Of a stretch of 64,000 bases of DNA, positions 43,245-51,837 are shown in pieces (the stretch's first letter is position 1; every line of letters begins with the position of its first letter). The position numbers and the translations under genes were made by a program. Source of the stretch: Sporosarcina sp. BP05 (GTDB lineage: Bacteria > Bacillota > Bacilli > Bacillales_A > Planococcaceae); assembly GCF_014282005.1 (NCBI RefSeq), contig NZ_JACFTD010000002.1, forward strand, positions 310,001-374,000. The letters are read 5' to 3'. A model generated the notes under the pieces. The model worked only from the letters and a program-made list of their open reading frames with translations, was not told where the DNA came from and made no database searches.

Positions 43245-43649
43245 TTAGTATGCAAGAATTTGTTTTGTGAAAGAAGTAAAGTCTTCTAGGTGGTTCTTAA
43301 TAATTTCATTTAAGATGTTTGTATTGATGGTTTGGTAATCATGGACCGCGATATTGCGGAAGCCAACCATTGCTTTCATGTTAGCCGCAGATTCTTCAGT
43401 AATTACATGATTCGCGTATAATAGTTCGAATGCTTCTCTACTTTTTTGTGGAACACCGAATTTATTGGCGGCTGATATATGCATGGCTAAGTCAATACAC
43501 GCTTCGCAAGCGCGTTGGATATTTAAAACGATGGAGTCTTGCTTTGTGAAATCAATTAAATTGTTTGCATCTTCGGCGTATACATCTTTAATTCTTGCAA
43601 TACATCTTTCAATTACACTGATTTTATTCAGAATCACATCATTCACCAT
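43245..43649 (-). CDS. hepT: HepT-type HEPN toxin (DUF86)
   Basis: 134 residues, mostly helical. Carries the HEPN RNase motif R-x4-H-x-Y as RNIAVHDY (Arg98, His103, Tyr105). The frame is open upstream to 43802, but ATG at 43649, after a GGGG site and overlapping the end of mntA by 11 bp, is the likely start. HepT cleaves RNA and is neutralised by the cognate MntA through AMPylation of the motif Tyr (type VII toxin-antitoxin, family knowledge). Confidence 0.9.
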   Translation of the reverse strand: MVNDVILNKISVIERCIARIKDVYAEDANNLIDFTKQDSIVLNIQRACEACIDLAMHISAANKFGVPQKSREAFELLYANHVITEESAANMKAMVGFRNIAVHDYQTINTNILNEIIKNHLEDFTSFTKQILAY

Positions 43650-44046
43650 AAACTGACCCCGTTTCAATAATTTTATCGATAATCGGTTGTCGTTCTTCGT
43701 TGAGCTTTGCATACATGCTATATGTCCGCATATGCAATTCCATTCGCAGGTTTTCATTTTTTGAATAAATGACTTCTCCAGTTGAAAAGATTTGGGTCGC
43801 AAAAATAGTGGATGCCTCTTTTAAATCGACAAGATCGACTTCAATGTCAATGATGTCTGCAAGTTGCTGCGCGAACATAAAAAGTTCGTAAGCAGAGAAC
43901 ACCTTATCTTCGCGATAGAATGCTACGTCAATATCACTTTCGCTATGCGTTGTCCCCTTTGCGTAAGAACCGAAAATAATGATGAAGTCGGGATTTAGTT
44001 TTTCTATACTAAATTCACGAACCTTATGGAAGATTTCAACGTGCAT
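43639..44046 (-). CDS. mntA: MntA-type nucleotidyltransferase antitoxin
   Basis: 135 residues. Minimal nucleotidyltransferase with GS-x10-DxD seen as GSYAKGTTHSESDID (Gly26-Ser27, Asp38, Asp40) and the third acidic residue in IEVDLVDL. It AMPylates HepT to block toxicity. ATG at 44046 is six bases after GGGAGTG; GTG at 44055 overlaps the site. Antitoxin gene first, toxin second, overlapping: the usual order. Confidence 0.9.
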   Translation of the reverse strand: MHVEIFHKVREFSIEKLNPDFIIIFGSYAKGTTHSESDIDVAFYREDKVFSAYELFMFAQQLADIIDIEVDLVDLKEASTIFATQIFSTGEVIYSKNENLRMELHMRTYSMYAKLNEERQPIIDKIIETGSVYGE

Positions 44047-44137
44047 AAAAATCACTCCCTTATCTAGTCTTCTCAGTATACCAAAACTGGACAGCGAAGG
44101 GTCCGGTTCCTACGTGATTTACGTGGTTTTGCATAAT

Positions 44138-45019
44138 CTACCCAAAATAATAATTAGAAATCTGATTGATAAACTCTTCTTCAAGCTTGCCTTTCTTTTT
44201 CACAATAATATATGTCGAAACGGTTGGCAATTCTAATAGGTCAAAATGTGGCTGCATAAGTCTACCTTCAATCAGTTCACGCCGAACGATGGAATGAGGG
44301 AGAAACGAGACGCCTAGTCCTTCTTGGATGAACCGTTTTGCGATGTGCGCTTGTGTGACTTTCATCGTCCGGATGCCAGGGATATGTTTATTAAGAGTGA
44401 AAAGTAAGTCGTCCCAATAGACAGGATGATGATGCGTAAATAAGTAGTTTTTCCGCAGTTCATTAGAAACGTCAATGGGTGGGCCACTTTCTTCATCGTA
44501 TGGATCCGTTGGCATGATGAATAAAATGGGGTCCTTGTAAATCAGGATTGATTCAATACTTTTGAACTTAGCATCGAGTGCTGAAACACCGAGATGCACA
44601 TCACCATTGTCCACAAGCTGCTCAATCAAATCCGATTCTTCGATGCGAATTGATAGTTCGACATCGGGATGACGTTCCATGAATGTCCGCAATAAATAGG
44701 GTAATATCGTTTCTGCCATTAACGGTGAAATGGCGATGGTCCAATTGCGACGATAGCCTTGAGAAAACGAATGCATCCGATTTACACTTGCGTCCGCGTC
44801 CTTGGTAAGTCGAACCGCTTCAGGATAAAAAAACTTGCCGGCATTTGACAACGTGACGCGGTTATTCATCCTATCAAAAAGTTTGGAGCCAAGTTGCTCC
44901 TCCAAAAGGCGAATATGTACGGTCACGCTCGGTTGAGATAACATTAATTTCTCAGAAGCTTTACGGAAATTTAAGGTCTCTGCGGCTATAATAAATGTTT
45001 TTAACCATTGGTAGTCCAT
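44138..45019 (-). CDS. citR: LysR-type regulator CitR
   Basis: 293 residues from ATG at 45019 (GGAGC upstream); the longer frame adds 21 residues without family character. N-terminal winged HTH (FRKASEKLMLSQPSVTVHIRLLEEQLG), then a periplasmic-binding-like effector domain. Divergent from a citrate synthase gene, exactly the citR-citA layout of B. subtilis, where CitR represses citA. The 108-bp gap between the genes contains AT-rich inverted motifs suitable for LysR binding. Confidence 0.85.
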   Translation of the reverse strand: MDYQWLKTFIIAAETLNFRKASEKLMLSQPSVTVHIRLLEEQLGSKLFDRMNNRVTLSNAGKFFYPEAVRLTKDADASVNRMHSFSQGYRRNWTIAISPLMAETILPYLLRTFMERHPDVELSIRIEESDLIEQLVDNGDVHLGVSALDAKFKSIESILIYKDPILFIMPTDPYDEESGPPIDVSNELRKNYLFTHHHPVYWDDLLFTLNKHIPGIRTMKVTQAHIAKRFIQEGLGVSFLPHSIVRRELIEGRLMQPHFDLLELPTVSTYIIVKKKGKLEEEFINQISNYYFG

Positions 45020-45127
45020 TAGGCAGGGCTCCTTCTTAATTAAGAATCCTAATTGATTTGATGGAGAACATTCAATTTCCATAATTATACCTCCGCCTTA
45101 TACTAAAGAAAAGAAGGAGGAATAATC

Positions 45128-46216
45128 ATGTTTCAAAAAGGGTTGAAAGATGTTATTGCAGTACACACGAAAATTGCGTCGGTCGATGGGGATAAAGGAG
45201 AATTGCGGTATAGGGGTGTTTTTGTAGGCGAACTAATCGCGACGCATTCATTCGAGGAAGTAGCTTACTTCATGTGGAGTGGGGTGTTCCCAGATGAAAA
45301 TGAACGTCGTAAATTGGATGAAAAAATGCGTGTAGGAAGAGAACTTCCTCCACACGTTATGGCGATTATAGATGCACTACCTGCTGATATGGCATTGATG
45401 GATGCGATGCGGACGGCAATTTCCGCTTATGGATATACTGAATTTAAAGATGAAACAATCGAGGATCAGGCGATTAAATTGACAGCTGCACTTCCTGTGA
45501 TTATTGCGCGTCATTATCGAAATCAACAAGGACAATCAATCATTCAGGCAGATCCGGCTTTATCGCACACAGCAAATTATTTGTGGATGCTTACGGGCGT
45601 TGTTCCAAATGTAGTACAAGTCGAGGCGCTCGAAACGTATTTGAAATTAACGATGGAACATGGATTGAACGCGTCCACATTTGCAGCACGGGTCACCATT
45701 TCGACTGAATCGGATTTGACATCTGCAATCACGTCGGCAATCGGAACGATGAAAGGGCCATTACATGGAGGCGCGCCGTCGGGTGTCATCGATTTGTTGG
45801 AAGAGATGGGAACGCAGGAAAATATCCGTTCTGTCGTTGAAGATAAAATGAAGAGCGGCGAACGGATTATGGGATTTGGTCACCGAATTTATAAAACGGA
45901 GGATCCGCGGTCAATTTTGTTGAGAGATAAATGTATGAGTATGTCGGGGGAAGATGACTGGCTGGATTTGGCAACAGCAGCTGAAAAAGAAATTATTTCT
46001 TTACTGGAAGAGTATAAGCCAGGACGCAAGTTGTATACAAACGTCGAATATTATGCCGCAGCTATCATGCGCTCAATCGAAATGCCGCCGGAGTTATTCA
46101 CACCGACGTTTAGTGCAGCAAGAATTGTTGGTTGGACAGCGCATGCGATTGAACAGTTAAGTGATAACACCATTTTTCGACCACAATCGGTATATGTAGG
46201 CGAATTGGTAGATTAG
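45128..46216 (+). CDS. citA: citrate synthase, CitA type
   Basis: 362 residues. Motifs: GPLHGGAPSGVIDLL and MGFGHRIYKTEDPR (active-site His residues), and NVEYYAAAIM near the catalytic Asp region. It condenses oxaloacetate and acetyl-CoA. The short N-terminus (KIASVDGDKGELRYRG) and the citR neighbour indicate the minor CitA enzyme rather than the CitZ of the citZ-icd-mdh operon. ATG follows AAGGAGG. No terminator is evident; a large repeat array follows. Confidence 0.9.
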   Translation: MFQKGLKDVIAVHTKIASVDGDKGELRYRGVFVGELIATHSFEEVAYFMWSGVFPDENERRKLDEKMRVGRELPPHVMAIIDALPADMALMDAMRTAISAYGYTEFKDETIEDQAIKLTAALPVIIARHYRNQQGQSIIQADPALSHTANYLWMLTGVVPNVVQVEALETYLKLTMEHGLNASTFAARVTISTESDLTSAITSAIGTMKGPLHGGAPSGVIDLLEEMGTQENIRSVVEDKMKSGERIMGFGHRIYKTEDPRSILLRDKCMSMSGEDDWLDLATAAEKEIISLLEEYKPGRKLYTNVEYYAAAIMRSIEMPPELFTPTFSAARIVGWTAHAIEQLSDNTIFRPQSVYVGELVD

Positions 46217-47297
46217 GATTAGCGGTTTCATGTAGGGAGCTGATTGTGCCATGACAGTTCCGTGTTGCCCTCACAGTTTCGGAGTTAGGCATGACAGTTA
46301 GTCGATTAGCCATGACAGTTTCGCGTTGCCCTCACAATTTCGGAGTAAGCCATGACAGTTAGTCGAATTGCCCTTACAGTTGGTCGATTAGCCATGACAG
46401 TTCCGCGTTGCCCTCACAATTTCGGAGTAAGCCATGACAGTTTGACGAATTGCCCTTACAGTTGGTCGATTAGCCATGACAGTTCCGCGTTGCCCTCACA
46501 GTTTCGGAGTTAGGCATGACAGTTTGACGAATTGCCCTTACAGTTGGTAGATTAGCCATGACAGTTCCGCGTTGCCATCACAATTTCGGAGTAAGCCATG
46601 ACAGTTTGACGAATTGCCCTTAGAGTTAGCCGATTAGCCATGACAGTTCCGCGTTGCCCTCACAGTTTCGTAGTTACCCATGACAGTTTGACGAATTGCC
46701 CTTACAGTTGGTCGATTAGCCATGACAATTCCGCGTTGCCCTCACAGTTTCGGAGTAAGCCATGACAGTTAGCCGAATTGCCCTTACAGTTAGCCGATTA
46801 GCCATGACAGTTCCGCATTGCCCTCACAGTTTCGGAGTAAGCCATGACAGTTAGCCGAATTGCCCTTACAGTTGGTCGATTAGCCATGACAGTTCCGCGT
46901 TGCCCTCACAGTTTCGGAGTTAGGCATGACAGTTTGACGAATTGCCCTTACAGTTGGTCGATTAGCCATGACAGTTCCGCGTTGCCCTCACAGTTTCGGA
47001 GTTAGGCATGACAGTTTGACAAATTGCCCTTAGAGTTAGCCGATTAGCCATGACAATTCCGCGTTGCCCTCACAGTTTCGGAGTTAGGCATGACAGTTTG
47101 ACGAATTGCCCTTACAGTTAGCCGATTAGCCATGACAGTTCCGAAGTTGGCTATGACAGCATCACGCCTAGCCCTTATAGTTCCGTGCCAGATCTCCTTT
47201 GCCGCGCAAGGAGATCATTTTTCATTTCCATAAAAAAAGGGAAACTATCACGAATGTCGAAACAAGTAGATAGAGAAGAAATAAGGGGGAATTAGCA
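46217..47297. other. intergenic region occupied by a tandem array
   Basis: About 1.08 kb between citA and the S9 peptidase gene. Nearly all of it is the array listed next. No ORF longer than about 67 codons was found, and none is plausible. Confidence 0.85.
46250..47185. repeat. higher-order tandem array, about 82-bp units
   Basis: About 11 to 12 copies of an 82-bp unit, itself four related subunits of 19-21 bp. Each subunit carries an ACAGTT core in alternating contexts: CATGACAGTTCCGCGTT, CCTCACAGTTTCGGAG, CATGACAGTTTGACGAATT and CCTTACAGTTGGTCGATT. Units differ by scattered substitutions. The first (truncated, with CCGTGTT) and last (CCGAAGTT, then GCATCACGCC) are degenerate, the usual picture at array edges. 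No unique spacers, so not CRISPR. Confidence 0.92.
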
Positions 47298-49274
47298 ATG
47301 GGAAAACGTAAACTGCAAGTAGCTGACCTATTCAAATTACAGTCTGTGACGGATCCGAAGTTAGCGCCGAATGGCAAGGAAGCGGTATTTGTGAAGACGC
47401 ATATTGACGAGGAAGACAATAAGTATATAGCGAATTTATATCACATAGATTTGGAATCGAACGAAGTGACGCAGTGGACGCATGGCAAAGGGACGATTTC
47501 ATCCCCCGAATGGTCTGCTGATGGGAAGCAGATTGCCTTTTTATCGGACCGTGAAGAAAAGAATCAGTTGTTCATCCTACAAGCAAGAGGTGGGGAAGCA
47601 CAGAAAGTGACGTCATTCGAACAGGGGGTTTCGAGTTTCCTTTGGTCGCCGTGCGGCAAGAAAGTTTGGGTGGACGCAGTCGTGAAAGAAGGCAAGACGT
47701 TCACAGATAAAGAGGAAAAGGACGACAAGAAAAAGCCTGAACCATACCGTGTCACGACAATGAAATACCAGATGGACGGTGCGGGCTTGTTGCCGCAAGA
47801 TACATTCCGACAAATCGGCCTTGTCGATATCGGAACGGGAGAGGTAACACAGTTCACAGAGGGGAATTTCCAGCATGGATTGCAAGCGATATCGCATGAC
47901 GGCAAGAAACTAGTCGTTGGCGTCAACCGAAAGGATAATTTGGATTTCGAATTCCGACAACCACTAGTTATTATAGACGTTGAAACGAAAGAGGAAACCG
48001 TTCTTGTCGATGAAGAGGGCTATTTCGGCGGCGCACAATTTTCCTTTGATGACCGCTACATCGCGTACGTTGGTTCAGAGCGGATATTCGAAAACGCGAC
48101 GCATAGCAATGTGTATGTTTATGACATGGAAGATGGTATGCGCATGAATTTAACGGAAAGCATAGACGCCCCAGTTGGAGATGCAGCAGTTGCGGATCAT
48201 CAGCAAGGGGCGGGGGCGCCATCAGCAGTTTGGACAAAGGACAACTATTTGTATTTCCAGTTGTCGACAATGGGCGATATCCGTCTGTACTTTGCGTCAC
48301 TTGAAGGTGAATTATATCCAGCAACACCTGAAAATGAACATGTATATGGCTATGATCTATCGTCTAATGGCGAGTTCGCACTTGTTGCAGTCAGTAGTGC
48401 AGTCAATCCGGGCGAACTGTATAAGCAGACAATCGCAACTGGCGAACGACAAGCACTCACTTCATTTAACGCGGTGTATTTAGAGGAAGTTGAACTAGTC
48501 GAACCGCAAGCAATCGTCTATAAAGGCGCGACAAATTGGGACGTGCATGGTTGGTTAATGAAACCGGCGGGCTACGTTGAAGGGCAAAAGTATCCCCTGA
48601 TAGTTGAAATTCACGGCGGGCCACACGCCATGTATGCGAATACGTTTTTCCACGAGTTACAACTATTGGCGGCGCAAGGATATGGCGTCCTATACGTTAA
48701 TCCGCGCGGAAGCCATGGGTATAGCCAGGAATTCGTAGATGCAGTGCGAGGCGATTATGGCGGCGGAGATTATGAAGATATAATGGCTGGACTGGATTAT
48801 GTTATTCAAGAAAATAACTGGATTGATACGGATCGTCTGGGCGTAACAGGCGGTAGTTACGGCGGTTTCATGACAAATTGGATCGTTGGCCATTCGGATC
48901 GTTTCAAAGCAGCTGTCACGCAACGTTCGATTTCGAACTGGATTAGTTTCTTCGGCGTATCCGATATTGGGTACTACTTTAGTGATTGGCAAATCGGGGC
49001 GAACATGAACGACGTTGAAAAGCTGTGGGAACATTCGCCGCTGAAATATGCGAAACAAGTTGAGACGCCTTTATTAATTTTACACTCAGAAAAAGACTTC
49101 CGCTGCCCGATTGAACAAGCAGAGCAGCTGTACATTACATTAAAAAGCATGGGGAAAGAAACAGAATTTGTCCGCTTCCCAGATGCAAATCATAACTTAT
49201 CACGCACGGGTACACCGAACCTGCGCATTGCAAGGCTCGATGAGATAACAGGCTGGTTCGCGAAGTATCTATAA
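47298..49274 (+). CDS. S9 family acylaminoacyl/prolyl oligopeptidase
   Basis: 658 residues, no signal peptide. An N-terminal seven-bladed propeller of WD/TolB-like repeats (about 10-390; SSPEWSADGKQIAFLSDREE) precedes a C-terminal alpha/beta hydrolase. Catalytic triad: Ser in GGSYGGFM, Asp in LHSEKDFRC, His in DANHNLSR; oxyanion motif HGGPHAMY. It cleaves short peptides in the cytoplasm (YuxL-like). ATG follows AAGGGGG. Monocistronic with its own terminator. Confidence 0.92.
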   Translation: MGKRKLQVADLFKLQSVTDPKLAPNGKEAVFVKTHIDEEDNKYIANLYHIDLESNEVTQWTHGKGTISSPEWSADGKQIAFLSDREEKNQLFILQARGGEAQKVTSFEQGVSSFLWSPCGKKVWVDAVVKEGKTFTDKEEKDDKKKPEPYRVTTMKYQMDGAGLLPQDTFRQIGLVDIGTGEVTQFTEGNFQHGLQAISHDGKKLVVGVNRKDNLDFEFRQPLVIIDVETKEETVLVDEEGYFGGAQFSFDDRYIAYVGSERIFENATHSNVYVYDMEDGMRMNLTESIDAPVGDAAVADHQQGAGAPSAVWTKDNYLYFQLSTMGDIRLYFASLEGELYPATPENEHVYGYDLSSNGEFALVAVSSAVNPGELYKQTIATGERQALTSFNAVYLEEVELVEPQAIVYKGATNWDVHGWLMKPAGYVEGQKYPLIVEIHGGPHAMYANTFFHELQLLAAQGYGVLYVNPRGSHGYSQEFVDAVRGDYGGGDYEDIMAGLDYVIQENNWIDTDRLGVTGGSYGGFMTNWIVGHSDRFKAAVTQRSISNWISFFGVSDIGYYFSDWQIGANMNDVEKLWEHSPLKYAKQVETPLLILHSEKDFRCPIEQAEQLYITLKSMGKETEFVRFPDANHNLSRTGTPNLRIARLDEITGWFAKYL

Positions 49275-49290
49275 ACAAAACCAAAAAAAA

Positions 49291-49337
49291 GCAAAAACAA
49301 TGCCTCCGTCAAAAAAAAGAGCGCATTGTTTTTTTGC
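49291..49337 (+). terminator. terminator of the S9 peptidase gene
   Basis: GCAAAAACAATGC pairs with GCATTGTTTTTTTGC. Confidence 0.85.
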
Positions 49338-49408
49338 CGTAAAACATCTATAAGTGGCTACTGGGTATTTAAGCGTATCGCACATTTCTTTTTATTAATG
49401 AATGACCA

Positions 49409-49437
49409 TGTTAAGATATAATTAACATATTTGTTAA
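49409..49437. promoter_or_regulatory. operator-like half-sites in the promoter of the NTase/XRE pair
   Basis: Three half-sites TGTTAA, TTAACA and TGTTAA, the first two forming an inverted repeat across GATATAA (a possible -10), about 50-75 bp before the first gene. The XRE protein of the pair is the natural candidate to bind here. Confidence 0.45.
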
Positions 49438-49485
49438 GTTATCAAACACGTTCTTTTTGAATATACTAAAAGGAGAAATCAAATC

Positions 49486-50019
49486 ATGAAATTTAACGAA
49501 GAAGGTCTGTTACCACCAAAAGACTATGAATTAACGTTAAGCGAACTGAGGGTATCCATTCTCGTCAAGGGATCGCAAAATGAGAATCCATGGGATATGA
49601 AATGGCGATTGTTTTTGGTCAATCAGTTGGAAATCATGGCTGAGCAGCTTTGGGCGGTGGGGATTAATCAAATTTATATTGACGGGTCATTTGTAGAGGA
49701 TAAAGCCCATCCTAATGACATCGATGGTTATTTTGAATGTGAGTTAATGGACTTGGCATCGGGGGAATTGGAGCGTAAATTAAACGCCTTAGATCCTTAT
49801 AAAGTTTGGACTTGGGATAGTAGTAGTCGAAAACCTTATCGTGGCTTTACTAAAAAGCAATTGCCAATGTGGCATCGCTACCGTGTAGAGTTATATCCTC
49901 ATTTTGGTCAGCCATCCGGTATTCGGGATGAACATGGAAATCAACAGCAGTTTCCAGCCGCATTTAGAAAAACAAGGGACTCTTATCTGCCAAAAGGTAT
50001 TGTGAAAATTATTCAATGA
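49486..50019 (+). CDS. nucleotidyltransferase-like protein, candidate toxin
   Basis: 177 residues, no signal or membrane segment. A nucleotidyltransferase core is visible as IDGSFVEDKAHPNDIDGYFE: Gly67-Ser68, then Asp78 and Asp80, a GS-x9-DxD signature. A third acidic residue may lie in VELYPH near 145. Such proteins with a conserved XRE neighbour (DUF6932-like, from memory) are often annotated as hypothetical. ATG follows AAAAGGAG. Transcribed with the next gene after a 16-bp gap. Proposed as the toxic or effector part of a two-gene module (inference). Confidence 0.68.
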   Translation: MKFNEEGLLPPKDYELTLSELRVSILVKGSQNENPWDMKWRLFLVNQLEIMAEQLWAVGINQIYIDGSFVEDKAHPNDIDGYFECELMDLASGELERKLNALDPYKVWTWDSSSRKPYRGFTKKQLPMWHRYRVELYPHFGQPSGIRDEHGNQQQFPAAFRKTRDSYLPKGIVKIIQ

Positions 50020-50035
50020 TGGAGGTGTAAGAACT

Positions 50036-50473
50036 ATGATTAAAACAGAAACAGCCTATAAAAAATCGCTTGAAAAGCTGCAAGAGGATAAGTTATTTAT
50101 TCGAGATCAAAAAAAAGCATTGGAAGACATGGGATTAACGGGAGAACAAGTGGAAAAAGCATTGCAACCTTCCATCACCTTCCATGAGCAATTGAAGGAG
50201 GAAGTCGTTTATTATGAACGAATTCGAAGGGGCGAATTTGAACCGATTATCAACCTTTATAATTTGGGGAAATCATTGATTGCTTATCGGATTTACGTAG
50301 GGCTAAGTCAGCAAGAACTTGCAGATCGCTTAGGCGTATCCGCTTCCCAAGTGTCGAGGGATGAGCGAAATGAATATTATGGGGCTACGTTAGAACGAAT
50401 TCAAGAAGTAATGGAAGCCATGCGTATGGTGGCTAAAACCGAGATACAGTCTGAGGACTTGTTGTTAGCGTGA
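50036..50473 (+). CDS. XRE-family HTH protein, candidate antitoxin/autoregulator
   Basis: 145 residues. A helical N-terminal segment of about 75 residues (LEKLQEDKLFIRDQKKALED) precedes a cro/C1-type HTH near 80-125 (YRIYVGLSQQELADRLGVSA, SQVSRDERNEYYG). ATG follows GGAGGTG. The extended helical N-terminus beside a DNA-binding domain is typical of antitoxins that wrap their partner. Likely represses its own promoter through the TGTTAA sites. Confidence 0.75.
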   Translation: MIKTETAYKKSLEKLQEDKLFIRDQKKALEDMGLTGEQVEKALQPSITFHEQLKEEVVYYERIRRGEFEPIINLYNLGKSLIAYRIYVGLSQQELADRLGVSASQVSRDERNEYYGATLERIQEVMEAMRMVAKTEIQSEDLLLA

Positions 50474-50522
50474 AATTTACTCACACAATTAAATATCTTT
50501 AATAAGAATAGGTGGCAGTTAG

Positions 50523-51065
50523 TTGAATTATACGACAGAAGGCGTAACAATTCGTCCAATCATAGAACAGGACTTACACCGAATGTGGGAACTGAGTTTT
50601 AAAGATGAAAATCCTGAATGGAAAAAATGGGATGCCCCCTATTATGAGCATCAGACATTGACGTACGAAGTATTTCTGGAAAAACGCGATAAAATCGTTG
50701 CACAGGACGATTACTGGGGCATTGAAGTGGATGGCGAATTGATTGGCATGGTTAGTTATTACTGGGAACATCAGTCGTCCTTATGGCTTGAGATGGGGAT
50801 CGTCATTTACGAACCGCAGTATTGGAGCGGCGGCTACGGAACGAAAGCGCTCACGATGTGGATTGATCATTTATTCCATGAAATGCCGTTGGTTCGTGTC
50901 GGCTATACAACATGGTCTGGTAATGCGCGGATGATTAAAGTCGGCGAAAAACTGGGCATGACGATGGAAGCACGGTTGCGGAAAGTCCGCTTTTGGAATG
51001 GTACGTACTACGATTCAATCCGGATGGGCATTCTCCGCGAAGAATGGGAATCCGGGCTTTCATGA
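50523..51065 (+). CDS. GNAT family N-acetyltransferase (RimJ/RimL-like)
   Basis: 180 residues. GNAT motifs include VDGELIGMVSYYW, the acetyl-CoA loop YWSGGYGTKALTMW and GNARMIKVGEKLGMTMEARLRK near the C-terminus, the RimJ/RimL subgroup pattern. Acetylates an unknown amine. Start is TTG at 50523 seven bases after GGTGG. The stop overlaps the next gene's ATG (ATGA). Confidence 0.9.
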   Translation: MNYTTEGVTIRPIIEQDLHRMWELSFKDENPEWKKWDAPYYEHQTLTYEVFLEKRDKIVAQDDYWGIEVDGELIGMVSYYWEHQSSLWLEMGIVIYEPQYWSGGYGTKALTMWIDHLFHEMPLVRVGYTTWSGNARMIKVGEKLGMTMEARLRKVRFWNGTYYDSIRMGILREEWESGLS

Positions 51066-51604
51066 GGTGGTCGAAGCTGAAACAGATGGCGGAAGGTTTA
51101 CTATGTGAGTCACTGAAAGGTCGGGTACATTATCAGGCAATCGTTCATCGGAAAAGTCATGACCAGACAAGCAGTTTCCGTATGACCTTTGACGGTAAAG
51201 AGATTGGGTGGGCATCGGATATTCCATACGCATTGGAGTTGACTCGACGCAGTGGCGATTTGCGGGACGAGCGGGAATTGAATCCGTTCCCGTGGCATCT
51301 CCATTGGCGGGAATGGGAACAATCTGAAGACTACAAAGCCTATCATTGTGCGTATGAAGATACTGAAACGGCAATGATTGCTGACGAAGTTTTCCCTGCA
51401 TGGGCTGTGAGAGAACTATTATTCGATTACGTCCATATGCCGTTTGAAGAAGCAATCGTGCATGAGCATCCGTTTGTAAGAGCAATTAGCTTATTAGATA
51501 AGCGGTTTGGCAAGAGGAGACTCGCAGAAATCGATTCTGAGCAAGAAAGCGGTTTGTACAAGAAGTTTGCACTTATCAGGAAGCAAGCAGACTTACAAGC
51601 ATAG
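51062..51604 (+). CDS. SF0329-type protein of unknown function
   Basis: 180 residues from ATG at 51062, which overlaps the GNAT stop by 4 bp; the frame is open upstream but only as a shadow of the GNAT gene. The start MRWSKLKQMAEGLLCESLKG followed by RVHYQAIVHRKSHDQ matches the SF0329 family seen in many Bacilli (recollection). No catalytic motif recognised; rich in Trp, Glu and His. Probably co-transcribed with the acetyltransferase. Confidence 0.75.
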   Translation: MRWSKLKQMAEGLLCESLKGRVHYQAIVHRKSHDQTSSFRMTFDGKEIGWASDIPYALELTRRSGDLRDERELNPFPWHLHWREWEQSEDYKAYHCAYEDTETAMIADEVFPAWAVRELLFDYVHMPFEEAIVHEHPFVRAISLLDKRFGKRRLAEIDSEQESGLYKKFALIRKQADLQA

Positions 51605-51629
51605 CTTAGTAGCTGGTTCTATAGAATAA

Positions 51630-51668
51630 CAAACAGCCATTCCAGAAAAATTGGGATGGCTGTTTATA
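51630..51668 (+). terminator. terminator of the GNAT-SF0329 pair
   Basis: AAACAGCCAT pairs with ATGGCTGTTT. Confidence 0.8.
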
Positions 51669-51751
51669 TTTCATGTATGTTAGGATTTGGCGAGGGATAT
51701 GAGGGGATATATAATCGGTCCCCAAAATTATACAATCCGCCAAGACCATAA

Positions 51752-51765
51752 TGAGTAATTACTCA
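51752..51765. promoter_or_regulatory. TetR-type operator 1 of the ABC exporter operon
   Basis: Perfect palindrome TGAGTAATTACTCA, 73 bp before the ABC ATPase start. Confidence 0.6.
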
Positions 51766-51798
51766 CTGTACAAACTCCAATTCTTTACATACAATAAA

Positions 51799-51812
51799 AG
51801 TGAGTACTCACT
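51799..51812. promoter_or_regulatory. TetR-type operator 2 of the ABC exporter operon
   Basis: Perfect palindrome AGTGAGTACTCACT, sharing the TGAGT/ACTCA half-sites of operator 1 and lying between the promoter region and the ATPase ribosome site. Confidence 0.6.
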
Positions 51813-51837
51813 CACTATCGGGAGAGGGGTGTTAAGG

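Noticed and set aside
46250-47185. CRISPR array
   Set aside because: Repeats are contiguous and degenerate with no unique spacers of constant length, and no cas genes are nearby.
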